Shown here piece by piece: positions 1 through 11,014 of a stretch of 64,000 bases of DNA (positions are counted from its first letter, which is position 1; each line of letters starts with the position of its first letter). Source of the DNA: Grammothele lineata (taxonomy: Eukaryota; Basidiomycota; Agaricomycetes; Polyporales; Polyporaceae); assembly GCA_002150815.3 (NCBI GenBank), contig NDFF03000317.1, positions 248,001-312,000 on the forward strand, written 5' to 3'. A model generated the notes under the pieces. That model was given only the letters and a program-made list of their open reading frames with translations. It was not told the origin of the DNA and did no database searches. The position numbers and the translations under genes were made by a program.

Positions 1-245
1 CGCAGGAGTGCGCGGGCGAGGACGGCGTGCCAGACGGAGCGGTCTGCCATGAGCTGCTGAAAGGCCTTGCACGTCTGCGGGGGGAAGAAAACGGCGGGGA
101 GCGAGCGGGCGCGGGGCGCGGTCGGATCGTGGGCCTGGGAGACGGGTCAGGGCGGGGAGACGCTCACCGCGCAGAGCCGGACGATGTCGCGGACAGCGAG
201 GATCCTGAGGACGGCGAGCTGGAGATCGTACGGGAGACGGTGCAT
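1..245 (-). CDS. F-box protein, truncated by window edge
   Basis: This is the 5' part of a gene that continues past the left edge. Exon 1 starts at ATG 245 and reads MHRLPYDLQLAVLRIL, the first helix of an F-box. An intron from 167 to 75 (GTGAGC..GCAG) joins it to a second exon that reads TCKAFQQLMADRSVWHAVLA. Spliced, the two parts give a complete F-box of about 45 residues, the module that binds Skp1 in SCF ubiquitin ligases. The substrate-binding part lies outside the window. This F-box (VRLCA-TCKAF-W type) differs from the HVCRxWR type of the other five F-box genes here, so it is probably from another subfamily. The reading frame is open upstream of 245, so an earlier start is possible. 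Confidence 0.7.
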
Positions 246-2268
246 TTCTTGCTCTTGCTCTTGCGCGGTGCGGACGGCGTTGGAGGGCGATGCGGGCGTG
301 CGCGGGTGGCAGCGGGCGTGCGCTGGGTGACATGGCGGGGGCCTGGGCGGGTTTATCTGGACTATCAGCCGCTCGGGGTTTGGCCAGTAGGAAGAGGGAG
401 GCGTCCCACGGCCGGCGGCGGGATATGACGCACGCGAGGCCGCTACGGAGGAGGTGCTTTGCGTTTGCGGGTGCAGCCTGTCCGCCGTGCCGAGACCAAT
501 GACGTCCGTCGCCCGAGCGTGCAGCCGCCGCCCTGGGGCCATGTGGGAATCCGAGTGGAGCCCTGCCTTCCGCTTGGATCCGTCGCGCGGTCATCCGCCG
601 CCTAGACCGCGCCCGCCGCTGCACTCGACAGTGCCCGTTCGCCATCGCCCGCGCCGCCAACCACGCTCGGAGCGGCGAACACAACGCTCGCCTTTATCGT
701 CCTCGCTTGTTTGTGTGCCCAGATCCGCCGGCAATCGCCGCAACGCCCGTGGGACCACCCCACGAGCGGCCCAGTTGCGGCCTCTTGCTGCCCGATGGGG
801 GAATTAGCGGCTGCGATGGTCTTGATATGCAAGCTGCCGGTGTACATGAGGCCCATATCCGTCGGTGGGGTTAACCTTTGACGGCAGGGCATGTCACCCG
901 CCTGTCCCACGTTCCCCGCGCGCGTCTGGGCAGACCCAACCATTCTATGGCATACAGGTCATCTGACGTGAAAACACAAGGTATCTCCTCACGGCAAGCG
1001 TGGTGCACGAGAACCACATCCGTGACACGTCCCGGCTCCCTGCCGGATTCAATAGAGCCCGTAGCCCAAGAACGCCCCTGGTGCAAAAAACCTAGATAAG
1101 TTTAGCTTTCCTGCAGGACGTGCATGACTGGGGAGCACGCGGGGGATCTGTCATACCGGCGGAGAGAAGGGGTTGCACCAGCATGAGGCTCGCCGCCGGC
1201 CGCCACCGTAATAGGTACGAGCCGGTTCATCGAATCGGCCCAACCCGTCCTCTCGAGCGATCCAGCTTCATAGATGAACGTCCCGATAGAAGTATTGAGG
1301 GTCATCCTCGGTGAACCAGAGCCCTCGCCTGAAGGTATATCGTGGAAAGCCGCGGATGTCGTCCTGGCCATGAATTGAGTTCGGGACCTGAACAGAAGCC
1401 TCACAGCCTTGTCCTGCGCATGGGTCATTTGGGGACGGCGTGAGTTATCGGCGCTCACCTATAAGGGCACGTACGGCATTCTCATGATTTGGTTACGTTA
1501 TAGTAGTTGGATTGATTAACGGAACCATGGGAGATGTGAACGACGTCACCGATGGAAACGATACGCTGGCGCCAATGTGCTTCGACCGAAATATTGCTAT
1601 GGTTCGGAATATATACCTGGGATCTGACGTGAGTATGAGCACAACATTAATCTCCGCCAATGAGGGGAGTCGAACGGACAACTCGAATGGTGGCTCTGAC
1701 TCGCTTCATTCACTAATGTGTTTGTTGGAAGACCGGATTCCTTGCCCCTTGTTCCCGACTCGGTCTCTCAGTCGATGTTCGAGTCATCGTCTTGCGAGTG
1801 AGCGCCGCTCCGTCCCGGGGTTGTTGGAGCATCTGCATCTTGAGGTGTTACAGTGTAGATACCTGCTTGAGCCAGCGCCTGTGGAGGTGTTTAGGAGGCG
1901 ATAATAGCCACTGCCAAGAGCGAGTCGAGGCCCAAGCGTCGACGGCACCGAACGCCCCAGTACGCGCTCACAGTAGCCGCCGGTGAGAGACGCGCGTCTA
2001 CGATTGGCTGTGATACCCGGGCCGAAGCAGCCGTTGGATAACCGGGCGCCGAGAATGGTAAATCCTATCAAACCAACGCACCGTCGCGATAAGATGCCGA
2101 CTTTCCTGACCTTGAACGCCTAATCATGACTCCGCACGAGGCCGTATTTATTCCCCAGCCGACCGTCCCCGCCGTCCCTGCTCGCGACCACCACCACGCA
2201 CGGCGTCGCACGCGTCCTCAACGTCACGTAGCCCGCCGTTCGCCCGTAGAGAGCGACACGAAAAAGCC
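246..2268. other. Intergenic, no supportable gene
   Basis: About 2 kb between the divergent F-box gene and the transporter. Open frames of 118-131 codons occur (1102-1458 on minus, 1512-1904 on plus), but none resembles a family I know or joins to others across good splice sites. The last 150 bases before 2269 are CG-rich and probably hold the transporter promoter and leader. Confidence 0.5.
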
Positions 2269-4408
2269 ATGCAGCCGACAGAGGCAAGCCCGCTCCTCGA
2301 CGGCCCCGCCGAGGCCGCGCTGCAGCCCACCGATCCCGAGATCTTGAAGCACGAGCTCTTCTACCAGCGGTTCAAGCCCGCGCAAAAACGTGTCATCATC
2401 GCCCTTATCTCGTGGGCGGGCCTCATCCCCTGTGAGTCTCCCGGAGCTTCTTGCCCAGCCTGCGGGCCCGGGAGAGACCTCTGAACGTGGTTTACGTGCG
2501 CGCAGTCCTTGCCTCGGGCTCCTTCATCCCTTCGATTCCTGAGATCGCGCGGGAACTTGGTTCTACCGGGGCGGTCATCAGGTACGTCCTCCGCTCGGTG
2601 CCTCGGCATACAGATCCACACTACTGACGACCCACGCTCTCTAGTTTGGCCGTGAGCTTGTCGCTCGCGACAGCATCCGTTGGGAGCCTCGTGTGGGCGA
2701 CCTACTCGGGTACATGTGCGTACACTGCCCTCCCAGCTTCTTTGCCCTGAGCTTATTTCGTACGTACTGACTGAATCCGCCTCACGTGCAGTCGGCCGGC
2801 GCGCCGTCTACCTCCGGTCCCTACCATGCCTCTGCATCGGCTCTGTGGGCGTTGCGATGTCGCACGAGGTCCCAACGCTTATGTTCTGGCGCGTCGTCCA
2901 GGCCCTGGGGGCATCGAGCGGCATGTCGGTCGGGGCCGGGGTCATCGGCGACATCTACAAGCTCGAGGAGCGCGGGTTCGCCATGGGCATCTTCTTCGGG
3001 GTACGTCTTCTCCTCCTTTCCCAGGCTTCTGCATGCCTATTACTCGCTGACCGCTGACTCGTTGGTTCGCGCACGACAGGCATCGCTCTTCGGCCCCGCC
3101 ATCGCCCCACTGATGGGCGGGCTCGCGACGCACTACGCGTCGTGGAGGTACGCGCAGCTCGCGCTGTTCGTGATGGGCCTCTTCGCGCTCGTCCCGGTCG
3201 CGCTGTGGCTCCCGGAAACGCTCGACCCCGAGAAGCTGAGGCGTGTCAAGGAGGAGCGGATAAGCGTATTCTCGCTCAACCCGTTCCGGAGCCTTGAGCT
3301 GTTGAGGTCGCCTAATATTCTCATCTTGGTACGTGCCACCAAATGTCTCGTCCTCTCATGTAATTCTTGAGGAAAGAGGAACTGATAGGTCGCTAGACAC
3401 TCGCAGGAACCGCGGTGCTCGTGACAGACTTTGGTGCGTCCCTTTCGAATAACATTTACACGTCGTATTCTGACCGGTATATAGTACTTATGGTCCCGCT
3501 GTCTTACACCATCGTACGTAACACCACTTGCGTCCCTACTTCGTTCCTCAGTTCACACAACCCGTTGTAGGGAAGGCAATACGGCATCACCAACGAAGCC
3601 CTCATCGGCGCCTTCTTCATGCCCGCCGGCCTCGGTAATTTCAGTACGCCATCCCCCTCCCATTATCCCCCCTATACTCACCTCTCACCCCGCCCCTTCC
3701 AGTCGGCGCCCCCCTCGCAGGCCGCATGGCCGACCAAGCCGTCATCTCCTGGCGCAAACGGCGCGGGGGCGTATGGGTACCAGAGGATCGCCTCCGCGCG
3801 ACGCTCTGGGGCGCGGGCGTGTTCGTGCCCATGTCGGTGCTCCTGGCGGGCCTGACGACCGCGTTCGTGCCGGGCACCCCGGGGATCGTGTTGAATCTGA
3901 TTTGGTTGTTCATGAATGGCATCGGGGTGCGTCTCGAGCAGTCTTTGACTTTGTACAAGGGAAGGCTGACGAGGGGGAACGGTGCAGGTGGACATCGTGC
4001 TGACGCCGATGTCGTCGTACTACGTCGATATCCTGCATTCGCGCAGCGCTGAGACGCTCGCTGCGAGCGCGTGCGTACTCTCTTTTCCCCTCCTCCCTTT
4101 CATGTTACGCGCTCATTGCTCTGACCCGCTGCCAACCACCTAGGTCATTCCGCGCGCTCATCATCGCGTTCACGACGACGACGACGCTCCCGCTCATCGA
4201 GTCCATCGGCGTCGCATGGACAGACGGGCTCTTCGCTGCCGTTGCTTGGGTCGGGTTTGTGTACGTATACATCCTCCTCTCCGAACAACGTGAACCCTGC
4301 TCACCTATAGGTTGTCTCACCTCTAGGTCGGTGCTGATGGTAATCCGTTACGGAGACCGCATGCGCGCATGGGTGGACGTTGGGTTTTCGACCGTCCGTG
4401 ATAACTAA
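2269..4408 (+). CDS. MFS drug:H+ antiporter, DHA1/Qdr-like
   Basis: A major facilitator superfamily transporter of roughly 480 residues, split into about nine to ten exons by introns of 50-80 bp. The ATG at 2269 opens MQPTEASPLLDG, a hydrophilic cytosolic N-terminus. The conserved loop after helix 2 reads GRRAVYLRSL. It is followed by FWRVVQALGAS and then SVGAGVIGDIYKLEERGFAM, the signature of the fungal Qdr/Aqr1/Dtr1 branch. GPAIAPLMGG and SWR follow, and then a long central loop. The second half contains GNFVGAPLAGRMAD and VPEDRL, again typical of Qdr proteins. The last exon, from 4327, ends at TAA 4406-4408. The family exports drugs, weak acids, polyamines or spore-wall precursors across the plasma membrane in exchange for protons; the substrate here is unknown. 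It converges with the GST gene at 4592. Confidence 0.85.
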
Positions 4409-4591
4409 GGGATATCGGGTGGACTTATGATTATGACACACGGGAACGACGTCAAAATATGTGCCTTCATATAGACGGCCGTCGGTGAGGGGTGCTAGAC
4501 CTAATGTTATAATGCTATGTTTCTTTAGGGTTCTCTTCATTTCGCGATGCGCGTACGGCCGAGGGATTGGCGCGCGGATCTCGGAACCGCG

Positions 4592-5649
4592 TCAAGCCGT
4601 GCTACTCGCAGCCGCCGACTCGTATTTCCTGACGCTCTCCTCCCATTCCACCATGACCTTAGCCACAGCGGGCCGTGCAATCATCTCGTTGTGCCAGCTG
4701 TCGGCGAGAAGAAAGCACGCATCAGCATTCAGCTAGACCCCCTCTTGGGGTGAGCGATGGAGAATGGAAGACGAACCGCTTGACGTTCGGGAAGTCATCT
4801 AGGTTGAAACCTTCCCAGCCCGCGAGGGTGTAGAAGAACGCCCGGTGGTTCCACCTGCGTCCATCAGTCCGTCAGCCACGTTCAAGACGGAAGTGAAGGG
4901 AGTAAAGATGTTCTGAACACGCACGGGATGAAAGCAATATCAGCCGCACTCATCTTCTCGCCGACAAGCCACTTCTGCTTAGCGAGCACGCTCTCGAGCA
5001 CCCCCGTCACGCGCACGATCTCCTTGCGGTACCGCTCGAGCGCGCTCGGGATCTTCTCGGGGTGGTAGTACGTGAACCAGCCTGCCTGGCCGAAGTACGG
5101 GCTGTTCAATGGACCATGGTATGTCACATCAGCCGTCGAAATTAAACACCAGAACTCAATCAACGCGCACCCTTGACCTGAAGCTTGGAAGAACAGCCAC
5201 TGGAGAAGCTGGGTTTTCTCTTCGAACTTGTCCAAGGAGAGCTTGCGATGCGTGTCATACTTCTTGATGAGATACTGGATGATCGCGCATGATTCCCTGT
5301 AGGTCCCAGTCAACGACTCAACGTTCTGAGCAGAACAAGCGAGAGATGAGATAAATAGATATACCAGATGGCAAAGTCCCCGTTCTGGTGGTCGACGAGT
5401 GTCGGGAGACGGCCGTTCGGGTTGTAGTTGATGTTCGGCTCTTTCTTCTGGTCCCCAGTGGCGACGTCGATGTACACGGACTCGTAGTCGAGTCCGAGCT
5501 CTTCCATAACCATGGCCACTTTCCTGGAATGTGAATGTATGAAGCGATACAACCGGCATGGTCAATGATAGAGCGGGATTCGGCACGTACCAACCATTTG
5601 GGGCGGGACCGATCGCGGTGTACATGGTGAAGTGATGGGGGGAGGTCAT
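4592..5649 (-). CDS. Ure2p-like glutathione S-transferase, copy 1
   Basis: A cytosolic glutathione transferase of about 234 residues, assembled from six exons. It starts at ATG 5649 (MTSPHHFTMYTAIG) and stops at 4592-4594. The N-terminal thioredoxin fold contains the PNGWKV turn, whose Asn is the catalytic residue of Ure2p-class enzymes. It also has NPNGRLPTLVDH, with the cis-Pro, and the glutathione gamma-Glu site near ESCAI. The C-terminal helical domain has PYFGQAGWFTYYHPEKIPSA and the N-capping box MSAADIAFIPW. The last exon joins VKR to WHNEMIARPAVAKV. The likely role is conjugation or reduction of electrophiles and aromatic breakdown products. A close paralogue with the same exon plan follows at 6177-7247, so the pair arose by tandem duplication. 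Residues 30-75 are almost the same in both copies. Confidence 0.88.
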
Positions 5650-6176
5650 TCTGAAAACTGAATCGCAGGAAGAAAGAGGCTCGCAGGAGGTTGTGGTCTT
5701 AAGTTCTATAGCTTCCTTGATGCTCTTTTATGTGATGTACGACTCGGCAAGCTATGCACGTCGGCAAGAAAATTGGAGACTTACTCAGCGAAGGCGGATG
5801 TGTGTTAGTAATCTTCTACCAGCCGGGTTCCAGGGCTTCGGGGAACCCTCGCAGTGTCCGATAATCGTGTGGAGAATCTATTGGTCTCAAAGGTGTGTGC
5901 ATGAGCTGGGTCGTGGCATTGTGACGCGGAGCGAAGCTCTCGGACGCAGGAAACCCTGCACTCGTGCGGGGCGGCGGCGAACACCTCTTCCGAAGACGCC
6001 GGCCACTGGCCAGCCTTTTCTCTCCTCCGCATGTCTCGTACACGGGACAATGATAGCCTAAATTCGAGATCAACACTCTGGTATTGTGCGCCACAGTACC
6101 TGCCACGGGCCACTCCACGAGTAACGATAGATACTCGTAACAAAAATCAACGCCGCCAGTCACGATGCCAGCTGCA
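5650..6176. promoter_or_regulatory. Spacer between tandem GST genes
   Basis: About 530 bp that must hold the promoter of the GST gene at 4592-5649 and the 3' end of the other GST. I see no gene and no confident box elements. Confidence 0.4.
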
Positions 6177-7247
6177 TCAGGTAGCCTTTGTCGAAGCCGG
6201 CTTGCTGTAGTTCCTGCGACTCTCGTCCCACTCTGCGATCACCTTCGCTACGGCAGGGCGCGCGAGCATCTCATCGTGCCACCTGTCCGGGGAGACCCAT
6301 TTGTTACCCGAGGGCTCTCCGCACTCTCGCAACGGAAGGACGCAACACATACCGCTTCACATTCGGGAAGTTGTCCAGGTTGAAGTCATCCCATCCTGCA
6401 AGAATGTAGACAAAGGCCGTATGATTCCACCTGCACATTCAATGCGCATTGAGCATGTGTCGATGGGGTCAGCTCGCTTCGCCGTCATGCGGTGTTTTAG
6501 GAAGAAGGCCGCGATGGTGACTATACGCACACAATGAACGAGAGGTCCGCAGCGCTCAGCTTGTCGCCAACAAGCCACTGGCGCCTTTCGAGGACGCTGT
6601 CGAGTACGCCTGTAACGCGTAGAATCTCCTTGCGATACCGGTCAAGTGCGCTCGGAACCTTCTCAGGATGAAAGTAGGTAAACCATCCCGCCTGACCGAA
6701 GTATGGGCTGTGCAACGAGATTCAGCACTGTGACTGCCTGTACGAAAGAGGTGTAAGATGATAGACACACCCTTGCCCGGAAGCCTGGAAGAAAAGCCAT
6801 TGGAGGAGCTGAACCCGATCGTCGAACATGTCGAAAGAAATCTTCCTCTCCGTGTCATATTTATCCACTAGGTAGTTAATGATCGCACCCGATTCCCTGA
6901 GATTCAGTCAACAACGAAGCACTCTGCGTGTGAGGAGAGGCAGATGAGCGGGAGAGGCTGAGACGCACCAGACTGCGAAGTCACCGTTCTGGTGATCTAT
7001 GAGTGTCGGAATGCGTCCGTTCGGGTTGTGCTTGACATGAGGTTCCTTCTTCTGGTCTCCAGTTGCGACGTCGATGTAAATGGGTTTGTAGCCGAGTTCG
7101 AGCTCCTCGAGAATCATGGCGACTTTCCTGCATCCCAGTCAAGTCAGACCGTGACAATATGCCCTTATATATGGATAATTTCGCTCACCAGCCGTTCGAC
7201 GCACCGCCGTTGCCTGTGAAGAGAGTAAAATGATGCTGGGAGGGCAT
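6177..7247 (-). CDS. Ure2p-like glutathione S-transferase, copy 2
   Basis: The second member of the GST pair, about 230 residues. It starts at ATG 7247 (MPSQHHFTLFTGNGGASNGW) and stops at 6177-6179. Domain order matches copy 1: the catalytic-Asn turn SNGWKVAM, then VATGDQKKEP, then NPNGRIPTLIDHQNGDFAVW, then PYFGQAGWFTYFHPEKVPSA, then LSAADLSFIVW. The last exon reads WHDEMLARPAVAKVIAEWDE. The final intron has a clean GTATGT donor and a GGACAG acceptor at the same codon as in copy 1. The two proteins differ mostly at the N-terminus and in the last 15 residues. This suggests a duplication old enough for divergence in the substrate site and tail. Both lie on the minus strand and may share induction by xenobiotics, but no response element was identified. 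Confidence 0.87.
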
Positions 7248-8705
7248 ACTAGGTGTGACGTTTTCGGGGCCGGGAGAGGGAACTATGGTCGTTTCGAGCG
7301 CTGTCCGGGGGTATTTATCTACGCAACTTGGAAGGCCGAACGGATTGACTCAGCAAAGGCAGCGTGAGCCGGCGACATGACCTCTCACTGGATTCTAGGA
7401 TGGTTACGACAAAATGACTCAGCAAAGTCGATGTTAGAGTCGGGATTCCTGGAAGTCGGCGGTCGTCCTAAAGACGTGTGCATGGGAACACTCGTGATAG
7501 ATCATTAGACGCCCTTAGACAATTCATTGAGGGTCAAGAGCATAGGGAGTGAGTCAGCAGAAGCCTCGGCGACAGATCGCTGAACGTGCGGGTCCCGAAC
7601 CTCAATCTAGTAGTCGCATTGAGTGTACGTGATAGTCGCGTTCTTCTTGCGCCCAGCTCTTTTTACTGTTGCGCTGCTGAAAATAATAGAAGTTTGAAAT
7701 CTCCCAAGTCTAACGTAGGAGTATCATAGAGAAAGCTGTCGACTGTGTAGAATCATGCGTCTAGTTGAGAGCAAGCTGCATAATTCAGGCTGTGGCAAAA
7801 ATGCCTGCTAGCAGCCTGAAATTAGCATTCATTGCAAGAGGAACGTCACTGCTCAGTATTTAGAAGGACACGCGAACCTTACCTCACAGGCAGCATAAAT
7901 TTTCAGATCACCGAGGACGTTTCCGGGGAGGAGTTGCGGCGAATCCTGCTGGCAAGCTGTGTCGCGGCGTACGAGACCTTTGACGCCCATCGTTGCTGTT
8001 TTGTCCACGTGGCGGTACGGGTAGACGCCGGTGGCCTTCCAAGCCTGTTCGATGACTTCCAGGCTTAATCTTGTCCATCGTCCAATTGAAGTCCTCCATA
8101 CACTCGTCTAGGAAACTTCCGAGATTACTTGAGCGAAACCTACTTGCCACAGTACCAAGGCCAGTATATCAATTTTTCTCATCCAATAGAACGGAAAAGG
8201 CGAGTTTCTCCTTGGTCCACGTTCACGTTCACCGTGCACAGTTGAAGTTCGATTAGGACAGGATGTTGGTATACGCGGCAAATGCACGCGATGGTGTGGA
8301 GTAGCCGGCGTCGCTCTCAAAACGTGTGGAGCAGTGCTTGGGCGCCGTGGCACGAACTTTGCAAGGCGCGACTGAATTTCCTGTCTGTCGCACCGCTGGG
8401 CGTTTGGCGCGACTTTTCGCGGAACCTCAATCCGCTTATACGGCGGCTGCGTCCGCATCGCAGATGTAAATGGATCTCGACTTTCTGAACAAGTTGTAGA
8501 ACCTCACGCTTCCCTCCAACGTGCGACATGTGCGGCATGGTTGCACTGTGGCCCCAAGAGACGGACACGAGCGCCTCGTAAACCGAACCAGTCTTCCTCT
8601 CAACCACCACTGGCAACGACACCTGTTGAGTCCCTGTCCCCATTCCGCCCTCAGAGTATGAGCTGACGAATCTCCCCTTGTATGTCTTATATCTGTATAG
8701 TGACC
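7248..8705. other. Intergenic, possible decayed minus-strand coding traces
   Basis: About 1.46 kb between the GST pair and the first complete F-box gene. Minus-strand frames (8317-8721 and 7908-8150) show fragments that look protein-like, such as VIEQAWKATGVYPYRHVDK, but they are interrupted by stops and lie in different frames. I cannot assign them to a family. A dead gene or chance reading frames both fit. Confidence 0.35.
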
Positions 8706-10589
8706 ATGAATGCAAACCCACTCCCCTTCCCCAACTTTGCCGACGCGCTCCCCGTCACCGACCTCGTCAGTCTCCGCGGGTTGTCCAATGCAGATATCCG
8801 CACCCGCGTCGTCGAACGAGCCGAAGAGTACCGTTCTTTCTCCTTAGCCCTGTCCGCTCTTCACAATACCCTCGCACCAATTCACGTACTCCCCAACGAG
8901 GTGCTCTCGAAGATCTTTTCCTACTGCTGGAGCAATCGCCGCTACACACTCGGGCTTGCGCACGTATGTCGGCTTTGGCGTGCTATCGCGCTCAAGACGC
9001 CGGACTTGTGGGCAGCCGCCGTCGCCGTGGAATCCTTCAGTTTCAGCTCCAACGACCCATTTGGAGAACCCTCGTCACGATCCCTGCGGTTGAATCTGGA
9101 ATACATGCATGCCCTCCTCGGTTGGTCTGCGCCACGCGACCTCCACCTCCACCTTTCCCACTTCCCACACAGAAACACTCATTCCTTGCACAACTACTCC
9201 CTGCGCATTGTGTCGCTTCACGTGGTCTTGTTCATCCCGGAAGAATGGACCCACTTCTACTCGGCTCTGTCCGACATGCAGGTGCTGGTAGAATTGAGCG
9301 TTGCTTTCCGCGAAAACGAATTTACCAGTGCGAATGTCTTGGGTCAAGATTTGCACGTTTCGACGCATCAAGCGGAGCTTGCTATGTCGCAACGTATATC
9401 CTCCTCTCCGCCTCTATCACTTCCACGTCTTCAGATCCTATCCTCTCCCGGCATTGTCTTCATACACTTCGCTCGACCTTCGCTCAAGAAGGTGACCATA
9501 CGTTTGTGGGCCTGGAAGTCAAACCCCTCCGTTCTACGATGGCCCATGGATAACCCTGTCGATCGAAATGAGGAGCTTTTGGCTGCGTTGGGCAGGTGCG
9601 CCAACATCGAATCCCTCACACTGTCGAATGTGGAGTCTCTCGCGGACCCAGCCCGGGCCCTCCGGGCCTATCTTCCAGCTCGTGTTCATCTGCCCATCTT
9701 GCATACATTCATAGTCAGAAGCTACCTCAGTTCTCATTCCTTTAGTTCATTACTCGACCTATTCACCCTTCCCTCCCTCTCCCGTGTTCAAGCCAAAAAG
9801 ATGGGCAACTTCCGTCTCCCATTTACCATACCGGACAACGCCACACGCGCCGCTTATTACGCACTTCTCGGTTCACTCACCGGCGTCCACATCCACGAGG
9901 AGAAGGGCCAAGTCGTCTTGCGGGCCCTTTCAAACAACACAGAACGGCTCCTGTACGAGTACGACCGGCAGTACGCACGACCGACGTCCGACACCTTCAT
10001 CGATGTGTTCCGCGGTTACGCGTCGGCTATCACCTCCCTCTCTCTCTCAGCCACGCAATTCAACCGCATGGACGGAACGTTACTGCGCGCATTTCCCCTG
10101 CTGGAGTCTCTTGAGGCCGTACTGCTTCATGCAAGACGGCTGGAGGATCCGACGGAGGAGGAGCTCGTCGCCCACATCACATCCTTCCTTGCCGGACTTC
10201 GCACTCCCGACGAACCCTACGCGGGCACCATGTCGCTCGTTTGCCGCCGATTGCGGACTCTGACCCTCTCATTTCCGTTTTCTTGCACTGGAGACGTAGC
10301 AAAAGCGCTCCGACGCACCGAAGGTGGACCCGGGCCCGAAGCACTCGCCACCCACCTGCGCGCCCGCGTCGCCTGCCTTGTTCAAGTGTTGGAGTATCGC
10401 GCGGCGCGGGGGTCCCGGCTGGAGACGTTGCAGTGGTCCGAGTTTCAGTACGACTCGCCCAACTGGAAACAGGCTGTCCGCGTGTCCCTGGAAGAGTATG
10501 GTGGTGGTGTGGAGGAATTTGGATTGGACGCGCTTCGGGGTCTGGTGAATGGATCGGCGAGCTTTGGTACTTTCGCCTTTATCCGGTAG
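8706..10589 (+). CDS. F-box protein with LRR-like C-terminal region (tandem copy 1)
   Basis: A single-exon gene of 627 codons. ATG 8706 (MNANPLPFPNF) is preferred over an in-frame non-ATG start further upstream because it aligns with the start of the paralogue at 11015. Residues 55-110 form an F-box: IHVLPNEVLSKIFSYC followed by HVCRLWRAIALKTPDLW. The remaining 500 residues have irregular leucine-rich, alternating beta/alpha character, as in substrate-recognition parts of fungal F-box proteins. The C-terminus carries the motif RxxxGSRLExLQWSE, shared with the other F-box genes of this window. The expected role is to link Skp1-Cullin1 to a target protein for ubiquitination; the target is unknown. 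The following gene is its closest paralogue, about 43% identical over the best-aligned parts as judged by eye. Confidence 0.85.
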   Translation: MNANPLPFPNFADALPVTDLVSLRGLSNADIRTRVVERAEEYRSFSLALSALHNTLAPIHVLPNEVLSKIFSYCWSNRRYTLGLAHVCRLWRAIALKTPDLWAAAVAVESFSFSSNDPFGEPSSRSLRLNLEYMHALLGWSAPRDLHLHLSHFPHRNTHSLHNYSLRIVSLHVVLFIPEEWTHFYSALSDMQVLVELSVAFRENEFTSANVLGQDLHVSTHQAELAMSQRISSSPPLSLPRLQILSSPGIVFIHFARPSLKKVTIRLWAWKSNPSVLRWPMDNPVDRNEELLAALGRCANIESLTLSNVESLADPARALRAYLPARVHLPILHTFIVRSYLSSHSFSSLLDLFTLPSLSRVQAKKMGNFRLPFTIPDNATRAAYYALLGSLTGVHIHEEKGQVVLRALSNNTERLLYEYDRQYARPTSDTFIDVFRGYASAITSLSLSATQFNRMDGTLLRAFPLLESLEAVLLHARRLEDPTEEELVAHITSFLAGLRTPDEPYAGTMSLVCRRLRTLTLSFPFSCTGDVAKALRRTEGGPGPEALATHLRARVACLVQVLEYRAARGSRLETLQWSEFQYDSPNWKQAVRVSLEEYGGGVEEFGLDALRGLVNGSASFGTFAFIR

Positions 10590-11014
10590 AAATAAGGACG
10601 TACCCGTCGGCTTGAGTATCCGGGAGAGTTTATATGTTAGAATAATCTTGGGGCAATCGATCCACGTTCCGTTGTAATGGTTGAGAACTTGGCGGGCTCT
10701 ATAGTTCGGCGCCAAAATAGCTTACGTATCTCTACCGCACCCTTTCTCGGCGTTCCGAGCACCCTCGCTCAGCAAGTTGCCCCTCAACTACGACAGACTC
10801 GTATCTTCTGTGCGGCGAAATACGCCAAGGTGAGCTCCCTCAGCACAATTTTTTGCTTTGGTCACGTCTCATGTGCTGTACTGAGCCTGGTTGTGCCCTT
10901 GTGCAGTCACGTATTGACTTGATCAGCCGTTCCCCTATCTAGTTTGTATCAAGTATCGTTCAAGGCATCCCTTTGCAACCAACTCATCCCGCGACGTCTT
11001 GGGTTGTCATCAAG
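10590..11014. other. Spacer between tandem F-box paralogues
   Basis: About 425 bp holding the terminator of one F-box gene and the promoter of the next. No open frame of note and no clear TATA box. Confidence 0.4.

Noticed and set aside
1102..1904. Open frames of 118 and 130 codons on either strand
   Set aside because: No recognised motif, no join to further exons, and amino-acid make-up not distinct from chance.
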